Part shown: piece by piece, positions 57,998-64,000 of the stretch
How positions within the stretch are numbered: the stretch's first letter is position 1
How the letters are laid out: every line of letters begins with the position of its first letter
Source of the DNA: Larkinella sp051857545
GTDB taxonomy: Bacteria > Bacteroidota > Bacteroidia > Cytophagales > Spirosomataceae
Assembly: GCF_051857545.1 (NCBI RefSeq)
Contig: NZ_JBPZHB010000010.1
Span: 1 to 64,000 of the forward strand
Reading direction: 5' to 3'
Length of the DNA: 64,000 bases
Translations under genes and position numbers: made by a program
The notes under the pieces: generated by a model
What the model was told of the DNA's origin: nothing
The model's database searches: none
What the model saw: only the letters and a program-made list of their open reading frames with translations

Positions 57998-59968
57998 ATG
58001 ATCACCCGATTTCGATTTTTTGCTGCGGTTTTGACTACGACGGCAAGTCTGATCGCCGATGCGCAAATACCGGTCAAACGCTTCGAACCCGTCAGTTTTT
58101 CGCAGGTCAACATCACCGACCGGTTCTGGCGTCCGAAGCTCGATAAAGTCGCCACGGCCACCTTGCAGGCCTGCATTTTTCAGACGGAAGAAAAGACGGG
58201 ACGCATCCGGAATTTTGAGAAAGTGCAGCGTGGAAAGCACGAAAAACACGAAGGCGTTTATTACGACGACAGCGATGTCTACAAAGCCCTGGAAGCCATT
58301 GCCTATTCGCTGAAAAACCGCCCCGACGCCGAACTTGAAAAGAAAGCCGATGAGTGGATCGACAAGATCGCAGCCGCCCAACAGCCTGACGGATATCTCA
58401 ATACGTATTATTCACTCGTCGGTTTAAACCAGCGGTGGACCGATATGGAAAAGCACGAAGACTACTGTGCGGGCCACCTCATCGAAGCCGCCGTAGCCTA
58501 TTACAACACCACCGGAAAACGGAAGTTGCTGGATGTCGCCATTCGTTTTGCCGACCACCTCGACGTCACCTTCCGGCAACCCAACCGCCACTGGGTGAGC
58601 GGTCATCAGGAAATTGAACTGGCGTTGATGAAGTTGTATCACCTGACTAAAAATGACCGGTATCTGAAACTGGCCGACTGGTTTCTCGATCAGCGCGGGC
58701 GGGGCTTCGGCGTCGGCAAGATCTGGGACCAGTGGAAGACGCCGGAGTACTGCCAGGATGCCATACCCGTAAAGAATCAGAAGGAGATTACCGGACACGC
58801 GGTTCGCGCGATGTACCTTTACACGGGAGCCGCCGATGTAGCAGCCACCACCGGTGACGCGGGCTACATGAACGCCATGAAAACCGTCTGGGAAGATGTT
58901 GTGTACCGCAACATGTACATCACGGGTGGCATTGGCTCGTCGGGTCAAAACGAAGGGTTTTCACTGGATTATGACCTGCCCAACGAAACGGCGTATTGCG
59001 AAACCTGCGCGTCGGTCGGAATGGTTTTCTGGAACCAGCGGATGAACCTGCTTACCGGCGAGGCCAAATACATCGACGTGCTGGAACGGAGTCTGTATAA
59101 CGGGGCGCTCGACGGCCTGAGCCTGAGTGGTGACCGGTTTTTCTACGGTAATCCGTTGGCTTCCAGTGGGAATACGGCCCGGAGTGCCTGGTTCGGAACG
59201 GCCTGCTGCCCGTCGAACATTGCCCGGCTGGTGGCGTCGCTCGGCGACTATATTTATGGCAAAAACGATTCTGGGCTTTGGGTCAATCTGTACATTGGCA
59301 GCAACACAACGCTGAAAATTGGCAAAACCGACGTTCCGGTTCAGATGGATACGAATTATCCGTGGGACGGTAGTGTGAAACTAACCGTGACGCCGGCCAA
59401 AAAGACGTCTTACGCCCTGCATCTGCGGATTCCGGGCTGGGTTAGCAACGTGCCGGTGCCGGGTGATCTCTACCGTTTTCAGGAAGAGAGTCCGGCGAAA
59501 ATTACCGTCAATCTGAACGGAAAACCGGTCGATTACCGGGAAGAAAACGGCTACGTGGTGGTGAACCGGACGTGGCAGAAAGGCGATGTGATCGAGCTGA
59601 CACTGCCGATGGACGTGAAGCGGGTCGTCGCGAAAAAAGAACTGGTGGCCGCCAATGACCGGGTCGCCATACAGCGCGGGCCGTTGGTCTATTGCGTGGA
59701 AGGCGCCGACAACAACGGCCAGGCATGGAACCTACTGGTGCCCGATCAAACGACGTTTACAACCCAGGCGTATCAGGTCAGCACGGAACCGGTGGTAGCG
59801 ATTCAGGCCGAGGTGCCGGTGGTAGGGCCGTCGGCGGATGGTGCGGGTGTGGTGACGGAAAGGAAGAAAATTACGGCCATTCCGTATTACGTCTGGGCCA
59901 ATCGCGGCAAAAGTCCGATGCAGGTCTGGCTGCCGACCAAAGCCAAACGGGTGAAGATCACGGATTAA
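57998..59968 (+). CDS. GH127 beta-L-arabinofuranosidase-like enzyme, secreted
   Basis: A 656-residue secreted enzyme (signal peptide to about IADAQ) with the GH127 (DUF1680) alpha/alpha barrel and beta domains. The zinc-binding and catalytic set is complete: Glu335 and Cys337 in ETAYCETC, and Cys403-Cys404 in TACCPSN. These align by motif with Glu338, Cys340, Cys417 and Cys418 of bifidobacterial HypBA1, whose Cys417 is the nucleophile. It should release L-arabinofuranose from plant glycans or glycoproteins. No SusC/SusD pair is adjacent. A TATTTTTG box at 57951-57958 could be its -7 element. The 3' end overlaps the convergent kinase gene by 11 bp. Confidence 0.92.
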   Translation: MITRFRFFAAVLTTTASLIADAQIPVKRFEPVSFSQVNITDRFWRPKLDKVATATLQACIFQTEEKTGRIRNFEKVQRGKHEKHEGVYYDDSDVYKALEAIAYSLKNRPDAELEKKADEWIDKIAAAQQPDGYLNTYYSLVGLNQRWTDMEKHEDYCAGHLIEAAVAYYNTTGKRKLLDVAIRFADHLDVTFRQPNRHWVSGHQEIELALMKLYHLTKNDRYLKLADWFLDQRGRGFGVGKIWDQWKTPEYCQDAIPVKNQKEITGHAVRAMYLYTGAADVAATTGDAGYMNAMKTVWEDVVYRNMYITGGIGSSGQNEGFSLDYDLPNETAYCETCASVGMVFWNQRMNLLTGEAKYIDVLERSLYNGALDGLSLSGDRFFYGNPLASSGNTARSAWFGTACCPSNIARLVASLGDYIYGKNDSGLWVNLYIGSNTTLKIGKTDVPVQMDTNYPWDGSVKLTVTPAKKTSYALHLRIPGWVSNVPVPGDLYRFQEESPAKITVNLNGKPVDYREENGYVVVNRTWQKGDVIELTLPMDVKRVVAKKELVAANDRVAIQRGPLVYCVEGADNNGQAWNLLVPDQTTFTTQAYQVSTEPVVAIQAEVPVVGPSADGAGVVTERKKITAIPYYVWANRGKSPMQVWLPTKAKRVKITD

Positions 59969-61280
59969 TGGTTGATGAATCCGGGTTCGAAACCGGCAAG
60001 CTCAACTCGCTGGTAAAGGTGTGGGATTTCCAGTCCAGTTGCAGGGTTCCACCCAGGAGCGTGGTTAAGCGGTGCGTAATCCAGAGTCCCAGACCGTGGC
60101 CTTCTTTGAACGGATCGGCCCGGTAGTAGGCTTGTCGCAAATCGAGCGTCGGGCCACTCTCCCGAATTGTCCGGTTTTCAATCCGAACCTGCCACTGCCC
60201 GGAATTTTGGAGCCGGATGGTGACAACACTGTCCGAAACTGCGTATTTGACGGCATTTTCGATCAGATTCAACAGGATGTGTTCCAGTTTGAGGGCATCC
60301 GTTTGTAAAATGGCGTCGGAGAAACCGTTGCGGTCGAAAACCGTCGTGACGCCATACTCCGCCGTCAGCGAGGCCAGTTGTCGCAGGCAGTTGTCCAGTA
60401 ATTCAGGAAGATCGACGGCGGAAAGCTTGAGAACCGGCGCGATGGTATCGGGCTGGCTCAGCGTCAGAAACTCGTTGATCAGGCGCGTCAATCGGCTCAC
60501 TTCTTCCAGTTGACCGCCCAAAAAAGCCGTAGTTGCGGCATCGGGCGGGCTCTGTTTCAAGGTCACCTGCAAACCGGTTTTCATCACCGTCAGGGGTGTG
60601 CGAAGTTCGTGCGCGGCTGCCCCGAAAAAATGCCGCTGCCCCTCGACGCTTTCCCGAATCCGGGCCAGCATCCGGTTTAAGGTCGCCGTGAGATGATAAA
60701 GTTCATCGCGGGTTTTGGGCAGTTCGATCGGGTCGATGGCGCTGGTATTATTGATCGCATCGACTTGATTGACAATGCGTTGGATGGGCTGCAGGAGCCA
60801 GCCCGCTACGCCATACCCCGCTCCGAAAGCCAGGATCAGGCTGAGGCCCCAGCTCAGCCCGAACACCCACCGAAGTCGTCCGATGTCCTGTCGCAAGCTT
60901 TTGTCCGGCACCGCCAGCGTCAGAATAAGCTGCCCTTCGGGCGTTTGAACGGGTGTCCCTTCGACGGTGATGGATCGGTGGGAGAATCGGTTAGAAGGAG
61001 GGGCGGTTTCGTCCGGAAAACCGGGGCTGCGGAACAACTCGCGACGCTGGCCGTAGCTGCGGTAAACCACCCGCATTCGCTCGGTTTCGGTGGGCAACGG
61101 AATCACGACGGGGTCGACACTGACGAGCGCCAGGAGCCAGGCCGCCCGGGTTTGGGTGGCGCGGTCGAAAGCCCGTTGCAAACCGGCTTCGGCGCGGGTG
61201 AGCATGAGGTATCCTGCGGCTCCACTGATGAGGGCAAAAACCGCCAGCACGGCCAGTACGATCCGGCTGCGTAAGCTCAT
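59958..61280 (-). CDS. Sensor histidine kinase (HAMP, HisKA, HATPase)
   Basis: A 440-residue inner-membrane kinase. TM1 (about 6-28) and TM2 (about 148-172) flank a periplasmic region of about 120 residues; a HAMP domain (about 172-225) follows. The HisKA domain has the phospho-acceptor motif FFGAAAHELRTPLTVMK, and the ATPase domain shows the N-box LIENAVKY and glycine box GHGLGLWI. It is translated with the OmpR-type regulator through a 4-bp overlap. The pair resembles CusS/CusR-type envelope or metal sensors, but the nearest efflux operon is 40 kb away. Confidence 0.93.
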   Translation of the reverse strand: MSLRSRIVLAVLAVFALISGAAGYLMLTRAEAGLQRAFDRATQTRAAWLLALVSVDPVVIPLPTETERMRVVYRSYGQRRELFRSPGFPDETAPPSNRFSHRSITVEGTPVQTPEGQLILTLAVPDKSLRQDIGRLRWVFGLSWGLSLILAFGAGYGVAGWLLQPIQRIVNQVDAINNTSAIDPIELPKTRDELYHLTATLNRMLARIRESVEGQRHFFGAAAHELRTPLTVMKTGLQVTLKQSPPDAATTAFLGGQLEEVSRLTRLINEFLTLSQPDTIAPVLKLSAVDLPELLDNCLRQLASLTAEYGVTTVFDRNGFSDAILQTDALKLEHILLNLIENAVKYAVSDSVVTIRLQNSGQWQVRIENRTIRESGPTLDLRQAYYRADPFKEGHGLGLWITHRLTTLLGGTLQLDWKSHTFTSELSLPVSNPDSSTINP

Positions 61281-61948
61281 GGCGTTTTGAGTCGATAGCC
61301 CCGACCCACCTGCGTTTCGATCAGCCCCACTATCCCGCTCGCATCCAGCTTTTTACGCAGTTGGTAAATGTGTACTTCAATCACGTTGCTGCCCATATCG
61401 TAGTCGACCGACCAGACTTTTTCGGCGATTTCGTTTTTGGTAATCAATTGCCCGGCCCGGCGCAGCAGCAGTTCCAGCAGGGCAAATTCTCGGTTGGTCA
61501 GGTTCAGGCTGGTGCCGCCTTTGATAACTTCGTGCGAAATAAGCCGCATTTCCAGATCGGCCACCCGCAGCACCACGTTGTCGCTGGTGGTCGTCCGGCG
61601 TTGCAGAATGCGGATTCGGGCCAGCAACTCGTCAAAATCGAACGGTTTGCGGAGGTAGTCGACCGCACCCAGGTCCAGGCCCTGCACCACCGTGGCCGGA
61701 TCACTCAGCGCCGACAGGATCATCACCGGCACGGTTAACCCAAAAGCATGGAGGTTTTTCAGTACCTCAAAACCGGTTTGACCCGGCAACATCAGATCGA
61801 GCAGCACCAGGTCGTACAGACCACCGGCCAACTGGTCGAGTCCTTCGGAACCGGAGTGTGTGAGGTCGGCGACGTGGCCGTTCTGTTCCAGGCCCTGTTT
61901 GATAAACCGGCCCAGTTTGCGCTCGTCTTCGATAACCAGAATTTTCAT
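61277..61948 (-). CDS. OmpR-family response regulator
   Basis: A 223-residue regulator with a receiver domain (MKILVIEDERKLGRFIKQ, phospho-acceptor Asp in DLVLLDLMLPG, Lys in YLRKPFDFDEL) and a winged-helix DNA-binding domain (about 125-223, LNLTNREFALLELLLRRAGQLITKNEIAEKVW, ending VGRGYRLK). The start at 61948 (MKILVIEDE) is preferred over 62014. It precedes its kinase gene with a 4-bp overlap. The gene upstream on the same strand, encoding a secreted duplicated-domain protein, ends in a terminator, so it is a separate unit. Confidence 0.94.
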   Translation of the reverse strand: MKILVIEDERKLGRFIKQGLEQNGHVADLTHSGSEGLDQLAGGLYDLVLLDLMLPGQTGFEVLKNLHAFGLTVPVMILSALSDPATVVQGLDLGAVDYLRKPFDFDELLARIRILQRRTTTSDNVVLRVADLEMRLISHEVIKGGTSLNLTNREFALLELLLRRAGQLITKNEIAEKVWSVDYDMGSNVIEVHIYQLRKKLDASGIVGLIETQVGRGYRLKTP

Positions 61949-62017
61949 GAAAAACGCAGAAATGCAACGGATGCAGGTGGCGGCTAAAAGTAGGAGAGAT
62001 TCAGGCCAAAACAAAAC

Positions 62018-62045
62018 CGCTCCGGCCTTTCCTCAAGCCGGAGCG
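62018..62045 (-). terminator. Rho-independent terminator after the secreted duplicated-domain gene
   Basis: CGCTCCGGC (62018-62026) pairs perfectly with GCCGGAGCG (62037-62045). On the minus strand the stem is followed by a T-rich stretch (GGTTTTGTTTT). It lies 17 bp after the stop at 62062. Confidence 0.85.
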
Positions 62046-62061
62046 ATTTTGAAAACGGGAC

Positions 62062-62874
62062 TTACCGGACCAGATACTGCTGGCCGTTGATGGTCAACAC
62101 CGATGCGCGGAGAATGGTCGCTTTTTCGAGTTGCACCTGTCCTTCGTGTGGAATTTTGGCAAAACCCTGCACGGTAATCGTGCTGCCTTTGGTCGCCAGA
62201 TTCGACAGTTGAGCGACTACGTTCGACGGAATGCGAACAATCGTTTTCGCATCGCCCGGGGTGGATAAAATCAACCCGTTGACGCGTCCTTCGCGGTCGA
62301 GCTGGTAATCCGCGATTTTCCCGGTGACGGTACTCATCGTCGGCATGGCGGGTGGGGTGGGCAATGCCGCTGGAGGAGCGTCGTTCACTGTTGTTTTACC
62401 CGCCGTCAGGCTCGTCATCCGGAAGTTGGCTTCACCCCTGTGGCTGGTTTCAGTAAAACCGGTGACACTGACGTTGCTACCGGCTTTAACCGCCTGCTGA
62501 ACCGACTGACCGAGGTGCGCCGGAAATTTCACCGTTGTGACGGTTCCGGACGCATTTTTAAGTGTAAAACCGTTCAAAATAAAATCGTCATTGCCCGTCA
62601 ACTGACCGACGGTTCCGGTCACCGTGGTCAGTGCCGTCAGCCCTTCCCGCCGTCCCAGTGGTCCACGGGCTTCCCGACGATCGGGTCGGTGGCCGGGGTG
62701 CCGACCGGGCCTTTCCGGTCGTGGCTGATCGAAGGCGGGTGGCGACAAACCGGGGGAGAGGGTGGTTACTTCGGGTCCATTGGGCTGATCCGGAGCGGTT
62801 TGGGCGTACAGATGAGGGGCCAGCAGGCTGCCTGTCAGTAACAGGCCGGTCATGAGTTTTGCGTTGGTTTTCAT
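62062..62874 (-). CDS. Secreted protein with two OB-like repeats
   Basis: A 270-residue secreted protein (signal peptide MKTNAKLMTGLLLTGSLLAPHLYAQ). A Pro/Arg-rich linker (about 30-80, PRPERPGRHPGHRPDRR) follows. Two related modules of about 80 residues come next: 'VTGTVGQL...LNGFTLK...VKFPAHLGQ...GSNVSVTGFTETSHRGE' and 'VTGKIADY...VNGLILS...VRIPSNVVA...GSTITVQGFAKIPHEGQ'. The strand pattern suggests OB-fold/DUF5666-like modules. Function unknown. The adjacent two-component genes on the same strand may regulate it. The start at 62874 is preferred over 62934. Confidence 0.8.
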   Translation of the reverse strand: MKTNAKLMTGLLLTGSLLAPHLYAQTAPDQPNGPEVTTLSPGLSPPAFDQPRPERPGRHPGHRPDRREARGPLGRREGLTALTTVTGTVGQLTGNDDFILNGFTLKNASGTVTTVKFPAHLGQSVQQAVKAGSNVSVTGFTETSHRGEANFRMTSLTAGKTTVNDAPPAALPTPPAMPTMSTVTGKIADYQLDREGRVNGLILSTPGDAKTIVRIPSNVVAQLSNLATKGSTITVQGFAKIPHEGQVQLEKATILRASVLTINGQQYLVR

Positions 62875-62974
62875 TCGTAGTTGTTCTTTACTGGTGATTA
62901 CGGTAGCAAAACTAACGACGCGCTTTAAGGCCAACCTGAACCTGAAATTAATTTTTCTTCATCCCGCAACCCAT

Positions 62975-63889
62975 TCAGAATTTTTCCTCCATCAGTTCCC
63001 GCGTGATCATCACAGCCGCCCGCAGTCCGTTGGTAGCTGCGATCAGTACCTGCCGCATCATAGTCTGGTTATCGCCGGCGGCAAACACCCCCTCAACGCT
63101 GGTCTTGCCAAATCCATCGACTTGGATCATTCCCATCTCATCGAGTTCACAGCCCAATTGCAGCGCCAGATCGTTCGACTGCTGCATCGCCGGGCGCGCA
63201 TACAGGGCCTGTAAAGGTTTCACCGATTGATCGGCCAGTTTCAGCGCATCGAGCTGACCGTTTCGGTGTTGCAGGGCCACCAGCGGGGTTTCGATAATCG
63301 GAATGGCGTGTTGGTGTAGTTTGGCGGTTTGTTCCGGGGTCAGGGTGGATGGGCCATTGGTGAACAAGGTCAGTCCCGGGTTCCAGTGGTGGATCAATTT
63401 CGCCAATCCGAATCCCTCATCGCCATTGCCCAGTACCCCGACAACCTGGTCTTTCACTTCATAGCCGTGGCAAAACGGGCAATGCAAGACCGAAATGCCC
63501 CAGCATTCGGCAAAACCGGGAATCGCTGGTAGAACGTCGGACAAACCGGTCGCTAGAATGAGCCGTTTGGCGGTGAATACTCCGCCGTCGTTTGTGTACA
63601 CCTGAAACGAAGAATCCAATGGCTGAACGGTGGTAACCGTCGCTTCCCGCAGGCTGACGGTCGGGTAGGCAAGGGCCTGCTCCCGGGCGATCCGCGTCAA
63701 TTCGGCGGGTGTTTCGCCGTCGCGGGTCAGGAAACTGTGGGAGTGGGGCGTCTGTCGGTTGGCGGGCTGGCCGCTATCGAGTACCAGGACTGTCCACAAG
63801 GAACGGCCCAAGACGAGGGCCGCGCTTAGTCCGGCGTAACTGCCACCGATGATAATGACGTCGTAGGAGGGAGTTGATGGTTGGTTCAT
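62975..63889 (-). CDS. Thioredoxin reductase-like FAD/NAD(P) oxidoreductase
   Basis: A 304-residue flavoprotein with an FAD-binding start (DVIIIGGSYAGLSAALVLGRS), the NAD(P) motif VVGVLGNGDEGF and the C-terminal FAD motif GVFAAGD. The redox cysteines are present as CPFCHGYE at about 141-148, so it belongs to the low-molecular-weight thioredoxin reductase family or the related DTR/HypT-like group. No thioredoxin gene is next to it. The NAD(P) motif Gly-x-Gly-x-x-Glu rather than GxGxxA makes the usual NADPH binding uncertain. Substrate not clear. Confidence 0.87.
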   Translation of the reverse strand: MNQPSTPSYDVIIIGGSYAGLSAALVLGRSLWTVLVLDSGQPANRQTPHSHSFLTRDGETPAELTRIAREQALAYPTVSLREATVTTVQPLDSSFQVYTNDGGVFTAKRLILATGLSDVLPAIPGFAECWGISVLHCPFCHGYEVKDQVVGVLGNGDEGFGLAKLIHHWNPGLTLFTNGPSTLTPEQTAKLHQHAIPIIETPLVALQHRNGQLDALKLADQSVKPLQALYARPAMQQSNDLALQLGCELDEMGMIQVDGFGKTSVEGVFAAGDNQTMMRQVLIAATNGLRAAVMITRELMEEKF

Positions 63890-63972
63890 AAAGGTTCTTC
63901 TGATGTAGGACTTTTGCTTTCTGTCCCCGTTCCTCCAATTGATTTAAATTTAACGCAAACTGTGAGATTATT

Positions 63973-64000
63973 GACCCCGGAGGGGGTCCGATGTTAATAG
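63973..64000. repeat. Partial palindromic repeat at the window end
   Basis: GACCCC (63973-63978) pairs with GGGGTC (63983-63988), followed by CGATGTTAATAG, and the window ends. This resembles a repeated motif I remember from Spirosomaceae intergenic DNA, but no second copy is in this window, so the call is weak. Confidence 0.35.

Noticed and set aside
49212..59968. Polysaccharide utilisation locus around GH130, GH13 and GH127
   Set aside because: No SusC/SusD pair lies among them, the three enzymes are separated by unrelated ATPases and differ in strand and location, so a single locus is not supported.

Overview
The window looks like chromosome of a Cytophagales bacterium (Bacteroidota), most likely Spirosomaceae such as Larkinella or Spirosoma. 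The pointers are LytS/LytTR regulatory pairs, a T9SS 'gliding motility' C-terminal sorting domain, SusC-like carboxypeptidase-regulatory plus beta-barrel architecture, an ECF42/DGPF pair, GMC oxidoreductase with gluconate 2-dehydrogenase subunit 3, ribosomal protein bTHX, a CusA-TolC fusion, and little Shine-Dalgarno signal before genes. The genus is inference. I saw no rRNA, tRNA, CRISPR array or intact prophage.

Layout. 1-122: 3' end of an IS element. 241-2615: LytS-type kinase and LytTR regulator, with a candidate LytTR site upstream. 2844-6374: three-gene operon of a LamG lipoprotein, a membrane protein of unknown function and a caspase-like protease. 6511-10016 (minus): tight five-gene operon around an Asp-box repeat protein, unknown function. 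10436-12069: NIPSNAP protein and an orphan YopX-like gene. 12197-19241: heavy-metal efflux operon (His-rich small protein, RND pump fused to its outer-membrane channel, adaptor) followed by an ArsR-rhodanese regulator. 19299-23704: two small genes of unknown function, a receiver-only regulator, penicillin acylase and a quinone-oxidoreductase-like MDR. 23828-28488 (minus): papain/hydrolase fusion and a duplicated VWA protein. 28623-31494: Sua5 and the ECF42/DGPF pair. 31638-35324: GMC oxidoreductase, its small subunit and a Gfo/Idh/MocA protein. 35342-41732: T9SS cargo, flavin-type oxidoreductase, GT-C/TPR membrane protein, bTHX, SRPBCC, sterol desaturase-like and TIGR03643 proteins. 41814-46250: second LytS/LytTR pair divergent from an outer-membrane receptor. 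46376-54475: ABC-F, GIN lipoprotein, GH130, GH13 and ModF-like ATPase. 54501-63889: SNF2/SWIM helicase, GH127, an OmpR/HisKA pair, a duplicated-domain secreted protein and a thioredoxin-reductase-like flavoprotein.

The most unusual structure lies between genes. At least nine intergenic palindromes or tandem arrays occur. Most are built of degenerate 7-bp units, differ from copy to copy, yet have two arms that match each other almost perfectly. Four copies of one family share a fixed plan: 39-nt arms (a 4-nt cap plus five heptamers) around a 15-17 nt loop. Heptamer families sit at gene 3' ends, often touching the stop codon, whereas a different family (ACGGATT words) sits in two divergent promoter regions. 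This looks like a maintained, actively copied or gene-converted hairpin system and is the best candidate here for something poorly described.

Other points worth following: the efflux pump fusion carries what looks like an internal signal peptide, implying a polyprotein; an 84-residue domain exists both fused to the Asp-box protein and as its own gene next door; and the ABC-F protein has one ATP site degenerate on both faces.
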